NCBI GenBank assembly: GCA_017483665.1
Contig: JAFUVM010000028.1
Coordinates: forward strand, 1-37,944
From: Bacteroidaceae bacterium
Lineage (GTDB): Bacteria > Bacteroidota > Bacteroidia > Bacteroidales > Bacteroidaceae
Length of the DNA: 37,944 bases
Reading direction: 5' to 3'
Shown in pieces: positions 1-8,967 of this stretch (position 1 is the stretch's first letter; every line of letters begins with the position of its first letter). Made by a program: the position numbers and the translations under genes. A model generated the notes under the pieces. That model ran no database searches, was not told where the DNA came from, and worked only from the letters and a program-made list of their open reading frames with translations.

Positions 1-600
1 CAAAGCACAGACGGGTACATAAGCCCCTTCCCTGCTCCCCCTTTGGGGGAGTGCCGCAATGCCGCCGCCCCTCGGGTCAGCGGGACTGAAGCACTCCCCC
101 AAAGGGGGAGCGGGGAGGGGGCTTTTTTCTCCAATCCCCTGACACAGACGCTCGTCCATCGCCTGCGGGCAAGGCATCAGGCCATCCTCGTCGGCACCCG
201 TACAGCCATCGTCGACAATCCGTCCCTCACCACGCGCCTCTGGCCGGGACCCAACCCCCTGCGCCTCACCATCGACCGCCACAACAGCCTGCCCCCCACC
301 CTCCGCCTGAAGGACGGCAGCGTGCCGACCGTCATCTATACGCACGAGACCATCCCGGAAATCCTTGACGACCTCTACGGACGCGGCATACAAAGCCTCC
401 TCGTGGAAGGCGGAGCACGACTGCTGCAAAGCTTCATCGACGCCGGACTGTGGGACGAAGCCCGCATCGAGACCGCTCCCTTCGCCCTCGGCACAGGCGT
501 CGCAGCACCCGCCCTGACAGACGCTCTGCTGCAAGACAGCGAGGACTACGGCGGCCAACGCCTGCAACACTTCGTTCATACCCCGAAAGAAACATCATAA
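1..600 (+). CDS. ribD: Riboflavin biosynthesis protein RibD, reductase domain (5' truncated by window)
   Basis: The frame is open from base 1 to a TAA at 598-600, so this is the C-terminal part of a longer gene. The translation begins QSTDGYIS, matching the reductase-domain strand that usually reads AxSxDG. It continues with NPLTQTLVHRLRARHQAILVG, TAIVDNPSLTTR and LLVEGGARLLQSF, the conserved blocks of the NADPH-dependent 5-amino-6-(5-phosphoribosylamino)uracil reductase (riboflavin step 3). The deaminase half, normally N-terminal in RibD, would lie to the left. About 30 residues between DGYIS and FFSNPL come from an inverted-repeat element (22-123) that keeps the frame; the normal link there is only a few residues. 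Whether the enzyme tolerates this loop is unknown. A TTG at 43 could be taken as a start, but family sequence continues upstream of it. Confidence 0.88.
   Translation, partial: QSTDGYISPFPAPPLGECRNAAAPRVSGTEALPQRGSGEGAFFSNPLTQTLVHRLRARHQAILVGTRTAIVDNPSLTTRLWPGPNPLRLTIDRHNSLPPTLRLKDGSVPTVIYTHETIPEILDDLYGRGIQSLLVEGGARLLQSFIDAGLWDEARIETAPFALGTGVAAPALTDALLQDSEDYGGQRLQHFVHTPKETS
22..123. repeat. Inverted-repeat element inserted in frame in ribD
   Basis: The arms 22-54 and 91-123 (33 nt each) are reverse complements with two mismatches. Each arm contains CTCCCCCTTTGGGGGAG, itself a palindrome. The 36-nt loop is GC-rich. The element is read through as coding sequence and carries no stop. Related C-rich/G-rich palindromes occur at 28324-28350, 29187-29212 and 36696-36802. 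Confidence 0.85.
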
Positions 601-699
601 AGTGTTACACAAGGCGCTCCAATCCCTAATTAAACTTAAAACAAGTCCCCGTTCCTCATTTAATTCTTAATTATTGACTTTTAATTCTTAATTTCTTTG

Positions 700-707
700 T
701 ATCTTTG
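700..707 (+). promoter_or_regulatory. Bacteroidetes -7 box TATCTTTG
   Basis: TATCTTTG lies 24 nt before the ATG at 732. A TTG at 674-676 is about 23 bp upstream, slightly longer than the usual spacing to the -33 element. The rest of 601-731 is AT-rich with repeats of TTAATTCTTAATT and shows no gene. Confidence 0.6.
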
Positions 708-731
708 CACCTTGAAATTAACACACACGCT

Positions 732-2123
732 ATGCGCGCCACTAAATATATGAATTTCCGCTGGCTGACCGTGCTCCTGGCAATGCCCCTCCTGTGGACA
801 TCCTGCTCGACGGACGACAACACCACGGTCACCAACGACTACTGCTACATCAAGTCCGTTACGCTGGGCACGGTAAAGCGTAACGTAGAGAAACGCGACC
901 GACAGGGAAACGTCATCAGCACCGTTGCCATGCCCTACACCGCCGGCAACTACGCCATGACCATCAACCACCGGGACGGCACAATCGAGAACCGCGACTC
1001 ACTGCCCTATGGCAGCGACCTCACAGCCGTTGTCGTCACCATCAGCTTCGACGGCAACATGGTTTCATACCGCGAGAAAGGCTCCGACGCCACGTGGCTC
1101 GCATACAACCCCACCGACAGCCTCAACCTGACGAAGGCGCTGGAACTGAACGTCCTCTCCAACGACGGACAGAGCTCCCGCATGTACACCTTCCGGGTCA
1201 ACGTGCACCGGCAGGAAGGCGACTCCCTCTACTGGAAACGCTGCGAGAGCGAAGTGGAGCAACTCACCGGCATGACCGACATGAAGGCCTTCACCCTCGA
1301 CGACAAACTCATGGTGCTCGGACAGAAGACCTCCGGCATATCACTGGCCGAACGCTCCACGACAGAAGCGGAAGGCACATGGACAGAACAGACAACCAAC
1401 CTGCCCCTCACCGCCGACGTGCAGACTCTGCGGCAACAGGGCGGCAAGCTCTACCTCAGCACAGGCGACGGCAACATCCTCGCTTCGGACGACGCCAAGG
1501 ACTGGCAGCAGGTGGGCACGACACATTCGCCCGGACTTACCCTCGTCGAGAAGAGCGCAGACTACTTCTACGCCATCGCCGAAGGCAAGATGCTACGCTC
1601 TGCCGATGCTGAAAGCTGGGAGGAAGACAAGCTGGACACAGAAGCCGACATGCTGCCCGACAGCGGCATCAGGTCGCTGACCGTACAGCAGGACAATGAC
1701 AACACACGCATCATCATGGTCGGACAAAAGGAAGGCAACAAGAACGCCTCCGTCTGGAACAAGATGTGGAACGACGGGGAACCCGAGGAAGACGCCGAAT
1801 GGATCTACTTCCCCGTCAGCCCCGACAACAAGATACCCTGCCCGCAACTGCAAAGCCTCAACCTGATTGCCTACGACGGCAAATGCATTGCCTTCGGAGG
1901 CGCATCGGACGACGGCTCGCACACGGCACTCGATGCCATGTACATCAGCCAGGACTTCGGCATCACATGGCGCCCGAGCACAGAACTGCACACGCCCGTG
2001 CTGACCGAAGGCACCGCCGCGTGCATCACAAGCACCGTAGACAAGAACCACTTCATCTGGATAATCACTGACGCACAAGTATGGCGAGGAAGACTGAACA
2101 GACTTGGATTCGAACAGCAATAA
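732..2123 (+). CDS. Probable lipoprotein, DUF6242-like, with a possible beta-propeller-like C-terminal region
   Basis: 463 residues from the ATG at 732; a second in-frame ATG at 750 is also possible. A TTG at 705 falls inside the -7 box and is unlikely. The N-terminus is a lipoprotein signal (LTVLLAMPLLWTSC), so the mature protein would be anchored at the cysteine. The first ~140 residues hold a YCYIKSVTLGTVKR segment and look like the N-terminal domain of Bacteroidales DUF6242 proteins (recalled, not searched). The remainder repeats motifs such as GKLYLSTGDGNILASDDAKDW and ISQDFGITWRPS, resembling sialidase or photosystem-stability type propeller blades. The function is unknown. It overlaps the next gene by 43 nt, which suggests cotranscription. 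Confidence 0.72.
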   Translation: MRATKYMNFRWLTVLLAMPLLWTSCSTDDNTTVTNDYCYIKSVTLGTVKRNVEKRDRQGNVISTVAMPYTAGNYAMTINHRDGTIENRDSLPYGSDLTAVVVTISFDGNMVSYREKGSDATWLAYNPTDSLNLTKALELNVLSNDGQSSRMYTFRVNVHRQEGDSLYWKRCESEVEQLTGMTDMKAFTLDDKLMVLGQKTSGISLAERSTTEAEGTWTEQTTNLPLTADVQTLRQQGGKLYLSTGDGNILASDDAKDWQQVGTTHSPGLTLVEKSADYFYAIAEGKMLRSADAESWEEDKLDTEADMLPDSGIRSLTVQQDNDNTRIIMVGQKEGNKNASVWNKMWNDGEPEEDAEWIYFPVSPDNKIPCPQLQSLNLIAYDGKCIAFGGASDDGSHTALDAMYISQDFGITWRPSTELHTPVLTEGTAACITSTVDKNHFIWIITDAQVWRGRLNRLGFEQQ

Positions 2124-2821
2124 CCGTCTGCTGTATGCTCATCTCCCTCTCCGCCATGCACGCTGAGGAAGAGATAGAATACAAGATGGACATGGGCGCG
2201 GGCCTTGGCGGATGCTTCTACATGGGCGATGCCAACGGCGTCCCGTTCGCCGATCTCAGCATGATGGGCGCCATCACGGCACGTCGCATACTCAATGCAC
2301 GCATGGCTGTCAAGGCGGACATCGCCTTCGGACACATCCACGGCTCAAGCAACGGAACCTTCCTCCCCACGAACGGATTCAGCCATACCGCAGAGGGCGG
2401 CATCCCCACAAAAGTGGACTTCTCCCGAAACATCCTCGACATCGGCCTGCAGTTCGAGCTGAACTTCTGGGGCTTCGGCACCGGAGTAGGCTACAAAGGC
2501 AACAGCCGCATCACACCGTACATACTGGCCGGAGCAGGCCTGACCATCGGCATGGGAGGCGGAGCACCCGCCTGCGGAGGACTGAACATCCCGGTCGGCA
2601 TCGGCGTGAAGTACAAGGTCAAGCCTCGCATCAACATCGGCTTCGAGTGGACCATGCGCTTCTCCACAACCGACAAGCTCGACGCCACACCCGAAGGCAC
2701 ACAGCTGAAAGACCCATACGGCGTGGAGAGCAAGTTCTTCAAGAACAGAGACAGCTACAGCTTCGCCATGTTCTTCATCACATACGACATGTTCCCCAAG
2801 TATCGCAAATGTAACAACTGA
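2081..2821 (+). CDS. Outer membrane beta-barrel family protein (DUF6089-like)
   Basis: 246 residues. The start lies inside the end of the preceding gene (43-nt overlap, different frame). The N-terminus has a signal peptide (RTAITVCCMLISLSAMHA) followed by the mature start EEEIEYKMDMGAGLGGCFYMGD. The body alternates glycine-rich and aromatic strands (GFGTGVGYKGNSRITPYILAGAGL) typical of small outer-membrane barrels. In Bacteroidales a DUF6089 protein usually sits directly before uppS and bamA, as here. Its role is not established; the location suggests envelope biogenesis. The family name rests on context and memory, not a search. Confidence 0.75.
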   Translation: MARKTEQTWIRTAITVCCMLISLSAMHAEEEIEYKMDMGAGLGGCFYMGDANGVPFADLSMMGAITARRILNARMAVKADIAFGHIHGSSNGTFLPTNGFSHTAEGGIPTKVDFSRNILDIGLQFELNFWGFGTGVGYKGNSRITPYILAGAGLTIGMGGGAPACGGLNIPVGIGVKYKVKPRINIGFEWTMRFSTTDKLDATPEGTQLKDPYGVESKFFKNRDSYSFAMFFITYDMFPKYRKCNN

Positions 2822-2835
2822 CACATACATACACA

Positions 2836-3576
2836 ATGGAAGATATTCTTGAACTCGACAGAAACAACATCCCGCAGTCCATCGCCATCATCATGGACGG
2901 TAACGGACGCTGGGCACAGGAAAGAGGTCTGCCACGCTCAAGCGGACACATACAAGGCGTAGAGAACGTGACTCGCATCACCTCCGAGTGCGCCAGGCTC
3001 GGCGTCAAGTTCCTGACCATGTACACCTTCTCGACCGAGAACTGGAACCGGCCGGAAGCCGAGGTGGGAGCACTGATGCAACTCGTGGCAGACAAGCTCG
3101 AGGATGAGATTTTCATGAAGAACGACGTTCGGTTCCGCTACATCGGCGACATCGACAGACTGCCCACTCCGGCCCGCCGACGCGTACTGGAATGCATGGA
3201 GAACACCAAGAACAACAAACGCATGACCGCCGTCACCGCACTCAACTACAGCAGCCGGTGGGAACTGACAAAAACCATGCGCGATGCCGTCAGAGAAGCA
3301 TGTGCCAGACACATCACCCCGGAGGACATCAACGAAGAGTACGTCTCCAGCCACCTCGAGACAAACTTCATGACCGACCCCGACCTGCTCATCCGCACCG
3401 GAGGCGAGCTCCGCATCAGCAACTACCTGCTCTGGCAGTGCGCATACAGCGAATTCTACTTCTGCGACACCTACTGGCCCGACTTCCACGAGGAAGACCT
3501 CCACAAAGCCATCGCAGCTTACCAACACAGACAGAGACGCTTCGGAATGACCGGAGAGCAAGTGACAAAAGGCTAA
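2836..3576 (+). CDS. uppS: Isoprenyl transferase (undecaprenyl diphosphate synthase)
   Basis: 246 residues, normal for cis-prenyltransferases. MDGNGRWAQERG near residues 20-31 contains the catalytic Asp21 and the phosphate-binding GNGR. TMYTFSTENWNRP is the conserved second region. LLIRTGGELRISNYLLWQ, followed by YSEFYFCDTYWPDF, is the C-terminal signature that binds isopentenyl diphosphate and Mg2+. The enzyme makes the C55 lipid carrier for peptidoglycan and surface polysaccharides. It lies 14 nt after the DUF6089-like gene and 33 nt before bamA, in an apparent operon. Confidence 0.96.
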   Translation: MEDILELDRNNIPQSIAIIMDGNGRWAQERGLPRSSGHIQGVENVTRITSECARLGVKFLTMYTFSTENWNRPEAEVGALMQLVADKLEDEIFMKNDVRFRYIGDIDRLPTPARRRVLECMENTKNNKRMTAVTALNYSSRWELTKTMRDAVREACARHITPEDINEEYVSSHLETNFMTDPDLLIRTGGELRISNYLLWQCAYSEFYFCDTYWPDFHEEDLHKAIAAYQHRQRRFGMTGEQVTKG

Positions 3577-3609
3577 CGACAAGCAATCCAAGCAACCCAA
3601 GTAAACACA

Positions 3610-6237
3610 GTGAAAAGAATAAACCTTATTCTATTAAGCCTCTTCGGACTACTGCTCCCTTCGTTCTCGCAAGTCGTGAAGCGCGAAGTGAACCCCGAAA
3701 TCGACTACAACCGCACTGCGCGCGAGTACCTTATCGGCAATATCACAGTGGATGGCGTGTCGAACTACGACGACTACCTGCTTATCGGACTGAGCGGACT
3801 GAGCAAAGGACAGAAGATAGAGATTCCCGGCGAAGAAATCACCAAAGCGGTGAAACGCTATTGGCGCAACGGACTCTTCAGCAACGTTGCCATCAGTGTG
3901 GACAGCCTCGTCGGGGACTCCGCCTACCTGCACATTCAGCTTACACAGCGGCCACGCATTTCCCAAATCAACTTCAACGGCGTCAGGAAGAACGAACGCG
4001 ACGACCTGAAGGAAAAACTGGGCCTCGTCAAGGACAACCAGCTCACGCCAAACATGATAGACCGCGCCAAGATATTGGCCCAGCGCTACTTCTCGGAGAA
4101 GGGATACAAGAACGCCGTCATCAACATCGTGCAGCAGGACGACGTCAGCGCCCCCGATAAGATTATCGTGGACGTCAACGTCGAGAAGAAGGACAAGGTG
4201 AAGATCAACCGCATCCACATCATTGGCAATGAACACCTGAGCACAACCAAGATAAAGGGCAACCTCTTCAAACCCGGCGTACTGAAGAAGATACATGAGA
4301 AGCATTCCATGGCCGGGTGGTTCAGAAGCAAGAAGTATGTAGAGGGAAAGTACAAGGAGGCAAAGGAAAACCTGCTCACGAAATATGGTGAACTGGGCTT
4401 CCGCGATGCCGTTATCGTGGCAGACAGCGTGGTTCCCTACGGGGAGCAGGACGTTGACATCCGCATCCACGTCGAGGAAGGACAGAAGTATTACATCCGC
4501 AACCTCGAATGGGTCGGCAACACACTCTACCCCACCGAGACACTGAACAAAGTGCTCCGCATGTCGAAAGGCAACGTCTACAACCAGAAACTCCTTGAGG
4601 AACGTCTGAAGAGCGACGAGGACGCCGTTGGCAATCTCTACTACAACAACGGCTACGTCTTCTCGTCTATCGACCCCGTCGAAACGAACATTGTGGAAGA
4701 CTCCGTCGACCTGGAGATACGAATCTTCGAGGGACAGCAGGCCTACATCAGCCATGTGCGCATCACAGGCAACGACCGCGTCTACGAGAACGTAGTGCGA
4801 CGTGAACTCCGCAACAAGCCCGGCGACCTCTTCTCGAGAGAGGCTCTCATGCGTTCCTACCGTGAAATAGCATCGCTGGGGCACTTCGATGCCGAAAGCA
4901 TTGAACCCAAAGTGGAGCCGGACCGCGTGAACGGCACGGTCGACGTCAACTGGAATCTTACAAGCAAGAACAACGACCAGATAGAGTTCTCGCTGGGCTA
5001 CGGACAGACAGGCGTCATCGGACGAATCGGACTCAAGTTCAGCAATTTCTGCATGGCAAATCTCTTCAGGGGGAAAACCTTGCGCCGCGGCGTGATGCCA
5101 ATGGGCAACAGCGAGGAGTTCAGCATCAGCGGACAGACAAACGGACGCTACTATCAGGCATACAGCCTGAGCTACTCTAATCCCTGGTTCGGCGGCAAAC
5201 GCCCGAATATGTTCAGGCTTAGTGCTTTCTTCTCGAAGCAGAACGACGTGGCCGACAACTACTATAACTCCGCATACTACAATAATTATTATAACAGCTA
5301 CCTTTACGGTTTCGGCAACAGCAGCTACAATTACTACGAGAACTACTACGACCCCGACAAATACGTGATGCTGTTCGGCATGTCCATCGGTTGGGGTAAG
5401 CGTCTGCGCTGGCCCGATGACTGGTTCTCGCTGTACGCTGAATTGAGCTACACACGCTACATGCTCAAGAACTGGCAGTACTTCCTGATGTCGAACGGCA
5501 ACTGCAACAATATCAACTTCGGCATCACCCTGAGCCGCAGCAGTACCGACTTCCCGATTTATCCGCGCTCGGGTTCCGAATTCCAGTTTAGCGTTACGCT
5601 GACACCGCCCTACAGTCTCTTCAGCAGCAAGGACTATGCACACTTGGCCACCAACAGCAGCAGCGCCACTTACAACCAGGAGATGCAGGAGAAGTACCGC
5701 TGGATAGAGTACCACAAGTGGAAGTTCAAGAGCCGCACCTACACGGCTCTGGGTGGGGGCAACAAGTGCTTTGTGCTGTCAACCCGTGCCGAAATAGGCA
5801 TTCTGGGACACTATAACAGCGACCTGCGCTCGCCCTTCGAGACATTCTACGTGGGCGGCGACGGCACCAGCGGCTACAGCACCAACTATGCCACCGAGAC
5901 GATTGGCATGCGCGGCTACGACAACGGTTCACTCACGCCGAGAGGTTCGGCCGGCTATGCCTACGACCGCTTCACCGTGGAACTGCGCTATCCCTTCATG
6001 CTGGGAGCCAGCACCAACATCTACGGCATGGTCTTCGCCGAGGGAGGCAACGCGTGGAACAACATCAAGGACTTCAATCCCCTGGACATGAAGCGCTCCC
6101 TGGGTGCAGGCGTCCGCATCTTCCTGCCCATGGTGGGCCTGCTCGGCATCGACTGGGCCTACGGCTTCGACAGCGTCTACGGCAGCAAGTCATACTCCGG
6201 AAGCCATTTCCACTTCATCCTCGGACAAGAGTTCTAA
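3610..6237 (+). CDS. bamA: Outer membrane protein assembly factor BamA
   Basis: 875 residues starting with GTG; a signal peptide follows (INLILLSLFGLLLPSFSQ). POTRA-type repeats fill roughly residues 40-430 (YLIGNITVDGVSNYDDYLL, ISQINFNGVRKNERDDL, NRIHIIGNEHLS, YIRNLEWVGNTLYPTETL, AYISHVRITGNDRVYENVV), followed by a C-terminal barrel. MRGYDNGSLTPRGSAGYAYD resembles the conserved barrel lid-loop region, and the protein ends in HFHFILGQEF, an aromatic-terminated outer-membrane beta signal. BamA inserts barrel proteins into the outer membrane. A Tyr/Asn-rich stretch near residues 550-580 is a lineage-specific loop. The next genes encode its periplasmic chaperone family (Skp). Confidence 0.96.
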   Translation: MKRINLILLSLFGLLLPSFSQVVKREVNPEIDYNRTAREYLIGNITVDGVSNYDDYLLIGLSGLSKGQKIEIPGEEITKAVKRYWRNGLFSNVAISVDSLVGDSAYLHIQLTQRPRISQINFNGVRKNERDDLKEKLGLVKDNQLTPNMIDRAKILAQRYFSEKGYKNAVINIVQQDDVSAPDKIIVDVNVEKKDKVKINRIHIIGNEHLSTTKIKGNLFKPGVLKKIHEKHSMAGWFRSKKYVEGKYKEAKENLLTKYGELGFRDAVIVADSVVPYGEQDVDIRIHVEEGQKYYIRNLEWVGNTLYPTETLNKVLRMSKGNVYNQKLLEERLKSDEDAVGNLYYNNGYVFSSIDPVETNIVEDSVDLEIRIFEGQQAYISHVRITGNDRVYENVVRRELRNKPGDLFSREALMRSYREIASLGHFDAESIEPKVEPDRVNGTVDVNWNLTSKNNDQIEFSLGYGQTGVIGRIGLKFSNFCMANLFRGKTLRRGVMPMGNSEEFSISGQTNGRYYQAYSLSYSNPWFGGKRPNMFRLSAFFSKQNDVADNYYNSAYYNNYYNSYLYGFGNSSYNYYENYYDPDKYVMLFGMSIGWGKRLRWPDDWFSLYAELSYTRYMLKNWQYFLMSNGNCNNINFGITLSRSSTDFPIYPRSGSEFQFSVTLTPPYSLFSSKDYAHLATNSSSATYNQEMQEKYRWIEYHKWKFKSRTYTALGGGNKCFVLSTRAEIGILGHYNSDLRSPFETFYVGGDGTSGYSTNYATETIGMRGYDNGSLTPRGSAGYAYDRFTVELRYPFMLGASTNIYGMVFAEGGNAWNNIKDFNPLDMKRSLGAGVRIFLPMVGLLGIDWAYGFDSVYGSKSYSGSHFHFILGQEF

Positions 6238-6288
6238 ACCGGATACTATACATTATATATAATATATACACACAAAAAGAAACAAGCT

Positions 6289-6798
6289 ATGAAGAAGATC
6301 TTATTTGCAATGCTGATGCTGCTGGGCAGCACTTCAGCCTGGTCCCAGAAGTTTGCACTGGTCGACATGGACTACATACTGAAGAACATCCCCGCCTACG
6401 AGCGTGCCAGCGAGCAGCTCAACCAGGTGAGCAAGAAGTGGCAGGCAGAAGTTGACGCCCTGACCAGCGAAGCACAGACGCAGTACAAGAACTACCAGTC
6501 GGAAGCCGTCTTCCTGAGCGAGGAGCAGAAGACCAAGCGCGAGGAGGCAATCGTGGCTAAAGAGAAGGAAGCTGCCGAGCTGAAGAAGAAATACTTCGGC
6601 CCGGAGGGTGAGCTTTTCAAGAAGCGCGAAAGCCTGATGGGTCCCATACAGGAGGAGATATACACCGCCGTCAAGGACATCTGCGACCAGAAGGGCTACA
6701 GCCTCGTACTGGACCGTGCCAGCGATGCCGGCATTATCTTTGCCAGCCCGAAGATCGACATTTCGAACGAAGTGCTGACCAAGCTGGGCTACAACTAA
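6289..6798 (+). CDS. skp: OmpH/Skp family periplasmic chaperone, copy 1
   Basis: 169 residues. A signal peptide (ILFAMLMLLGSTSAWSQ) precedes FALVDMDYILKNIPAYERA, the conserved first strand and helix of OmpH proteins. The middle (residues ~40-115) is charged coiled coil forming the Skp tentacle. The end (GYSLVLDRASDAGIIFASPKID) returns to the trimerisation body. Skp trimers hold unfolded outer-membrane proteins for BamA. First of three tandem paralogues directly after bamA. Confidence 0.92.
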   Translation: MKKILFAMLMLLGSTSAWSQKFALVDMDYILKNIPAYERASEQLNQVSKKWQAEVDALTSEAQTQYKNYQSEAVFLSEEQKTKREEAIVAKEKEAAELKKKYFGPEGELFKKRESLMGPIQEEIYTAVKDICDQKGYSLVLDRASDAGIIFASPKIDISNEVLTKLGYN

Positions 6799-6855
6799 AC
6801 GAACAGACAGACAACAAAGGAAACACCAATTAACAAAAAAACAATACAAAAGACT

Positions 6856-7356
6856 ATGAAAAAAATTGTGATTGCCATCCTTCTGATGGCTCCCCTGAGT
6901 GTATTTGTCCAGAAGTTTGCACACTTCAACACAGCAGACATCATCCCCAACATGAAGGAATACACCACTGCAATGGACGAGATGCAGGCCATGCAGAAGC
7001 AGTTCGAGGATGACCTGAAACTCATGCAGGACGAGCTGCAAAAGAAGACCGAAGAGTATCAGAAGGAGCAGGCCAACCTGCTGGAGAACGTACGTCAGCG
7101 CCGCGAGCAGGAGCTGCAGGACCTCTACAACCGTCTGCAGCAGTCTTACCAGGACAATCAGGCAGCCCTCCAGAAGGCACAGTCCGAGAAGCTGAGCGCC
7201 ATCAGCGAGAAAGTGATGGAAGTCGTGAAGAAGCTTGGCGAGGCTGGCGGCTACGTCTACGTCGTCGACACGAGCGCCGGCGTCATCCCCTTCGTCAATT
7301 CCTCACTGAGCACCGACATCACAAGCCAGGTGAAGAAGGAGCTGGGAATACAGTAA
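6856..7356 (+). CDS. OmpH/Skp family periplasmic chaperone, copy 2
   Basis: 166 residues. The signal peptide is short (KKIVIAILLMAPLSVFVQ). KFAHFNTADIIPNMKEYTTA replaces the usual VDMDxIL segment of the first paralogue. A long Gln/Glu-rich coiled coil follows (residues ~40-115), then GGYVYVVDTSAGVIPFVNSS and a short C-terminal helix. It lies 57 nt after copy 1. Divergence from copy 1 suggests an old duplication rather than a recent one. Confidence 0.91.
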   Translation: MKKIVIAILLMAPLSVFVQKFAHFNTADIIPNMKEYTTAMDEMQAMQKQFEDDLKLMQDELQKKTEEYQKEQANLLENVRQRREQELQDLYNRLQQSYQDNQAALQKAQSEKLSAISEKVMEVVKKLGEAGGYVYVVDTSAGVIPFVNSSLSTDITSQVKKELGIQ

Positions 7357-7375
7357 ACGCATTAACACAAAGCCT

Positions 7376-7942
7376 ATGAAACGCTTGTCTTTCATCCTCC
7401 CGCTACTGATATTCTGTGCCGTATGTCAGGCACAGATACAGTTCGGGTACGTCAGCTATGAGCAGCTCTTGAAGGAACTGCCCGAATATGCCAAGGCAAA
7501 ACAGGACCTGGCTGCGCTGAAAGCCAAGTACGAGGGAGAGGCCACAAGGAGCGAAGAGGAATTCCAGCGCAAGTTCGTGGACTTCCTGCAAGGGCAGAAG
7601 GACTTCCCGCAGGCCATCATGCAGAAGCGTCAGGCAGAGCTGCAGACACTCATGGACAATGGCATTGCCTTCCGTCAGAAGTCGCAGGAGCTGATTGCGC
7701 AAGCAGAGGAAGAGCTGATGCAGGAGGCACGCAAGAAGCTGAACCGCGCTCTGCTCGAGGTCGGCGTGGAGTATGGCTACGGCTATATCCTGAACACCGA
7801 CGGCAACAGCTGCCCGTACATCAACCCCGTAGTCGGCGTTGATGTGTCGGATCTCGTCCGCCAGAAGCTCGGTCTGTCCGTCGCTCCAGCACCGGAGAAC
7901 GCGCCGCAGGCCCCGGAGCAACCGGCTGCACCACAGCCCTGA
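7376..7942 (+). CDS. OmpH/Skp family periplasmic chaperone, copy 3, with Pro/Ala tail
   Basis: 188 residues. A signal peptide (LSFILPLLIFCAVCQA) precedes QIQFGYVSYEQLLKELPEYA, the OmpH body start. The coiled coil spans ~40-120 and the body closes with YGYILNTDGNSCPYINPVVG. Unlike the two upstream paralogues it ends in an unstructured Pro/Ala/Gln tail of about 18 residues (ending QPAAPQP). It is 19 nt after copy 2 and 19 nt before murI. Confidence 0.9.
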   Translation: MKRLSFILPLLIFCAVCQAQIQFGYVSYEQLLKELPEYAKAKQDLAALKAKYEGEATRSEEEFQRKFVDFLQGQKDFPQAIMQKRQAELQTLMDNGIAFRQKSQELIAQAEEELMQEARKKLNRALLEVGVEYGYGYILNTDGNSCPYINPVVGVDVSDLVRQKLGLSVAPAPENAPQAPEQPAAPQP

Positions 7943-7961
7943 GCGCGAACATCGTCGCTGT

Positions 7962-8810
7962 ATGATACAGAATGGTGTCCTCCCCACGGCTCCAGGCCCT
8001 ATCGGTGTCTTCGACTCGGGCTACGGCGGACTGACCATCTTGCGCCAGATACGCCGCCAGATGCCGCAGTATGACTACCTCTACCTTGGCGACAATGCCC
8101 GTGCCCCGTATGGCACACGCTCGTTCGACGTTGTCTACGAGTTCACGCGTCAGGCCGTACGCTTCCTCTTCGAGCAGGGTTGCCACTTGGTGATTCTGGC
8201 CTGCAACACCGCTTCGGCAAAGGCTTTGCGCAGCATCCAGCAGAACGACCTGCCGGAGCTGGACCCGCAGCGGCGCGTACTGGGAGTGATTCGCCCCACC
8301 GTGGAGGCCGTCGGCGACATTTCGAAGACCCGACATGTGGGCGTCATGGCAACGCCAGGCACCATTCGCAGCACAACCTACGAGCTGGAGATTGCCAAGC
8401 TGCACCCCGACATAAAGGTGACGGGCGAAGCCTGCCCGATGTGGGTGCCGCTGGTGGAGAACGACGAATACGACAGTCCGGGGGCCGACTACTTTGTCCG
8501 CGAGCGCATTGACAACCTGCTGCGCCGCGACCCGGACATCGACAGCGTCATCCTGGGCTGCACGCACTATCCGCTGCTGATGGGCAAGATACGCCGATAC
8601 ATGCCGCAGAGTGTCTGCATCATCGAGCAAGGCAGCTATGTGGCACAGAGCCTGCAGGACTATCTCACCCGCCACGACGAGATGGCAAGACGCATCACCT
8701 GCGGCGGGACGGCCCGTTTTCTGACCACGGAACAGGCCGAGACTTTCCGGCAGAATGCCACTACCTTCATGGGCGAGCCGCTCAGCGCAAAAAGGGTCTG
8801 CCTGAGGTGA
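7962..8810 (+). CDS. murI: Glutamate racemase
   Basis: 282 residues from the ATG at 7962. The frame is open further left, but that overlaps skp copy 3 and lacks family sequence. GPIGVFDSGYGGLTIL gives the catalytic Asp18-Ser19 motif. ILACNTASAKALR holds Cys81 and SVILGCTHYPLL holds Cys200; these are the two racemising cysteines. It makes D-glutamate for peptidoglycan. It closes the envelope block that starts with the DUF6242-like gene. Confidence 0.95.
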   Translation: MIQNGVLPTAPGPIGVFDSGYGGLTILRQIRRQMPQYDYLYLGDNARAPYGTRSFDVVYEFTRQAVRFLFEQGCHLVILACNTASAKALRSIQQNDLPELDPQRRVLGVIRPTVEAVGDISKTRHVGVMATPGTIRSTTYELEIAKLHPDIKVTGEACPMWVPLVENDEYDSPGADYFVRERIDNLLRRDPDIDSVILGCTHYPLLMGKIRRYMPQSVCIIEQGSYVAQSLQDYLTRHDEMARRITCGGTARFLTTEQAETFRQNATTFMGEPLSAKRVCLR

Positions 8811-8910
8811 AAAATTGGTATTATACCATAATTTCCAGCCCTACCCTTCCGTCCTATATGGCAGGGGAAAGTGACATTTTGTCCACAGAAGGGCAAAAAA
8901 ACACAGATAA

Positions 8911-8943
8911 CTTGCTGAATTAGCAAGAAAATTGCTAATTTTG
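8911..8943 (+). promoter_or_regulatory. Promoter with adjacent small inverted repeat
   Basis: TAATTTTG at 8936-8943 fits the Bacteroidetes -7 box and lies 24 nt before the ATG at 8968. Just upstream CTTGCT (8911-8916) and AGCAAG (8922-8927) form an inverted repeat over the expected -33 area, a possible operator. Nothing else was recognised between murI and the glycosyltransferase gene. Confidence 0.5.
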
Positions 8944-8967
8944 CAGTCAGACACACAAGAGACAATC

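Noticed and set aside
3649-5715. 688-residue open frame antisense to bamA
   Set aside because: It is a shadow frame of GC-rich coding sequence; bamA on the plus strand has clear POTRA and barrel motifs.
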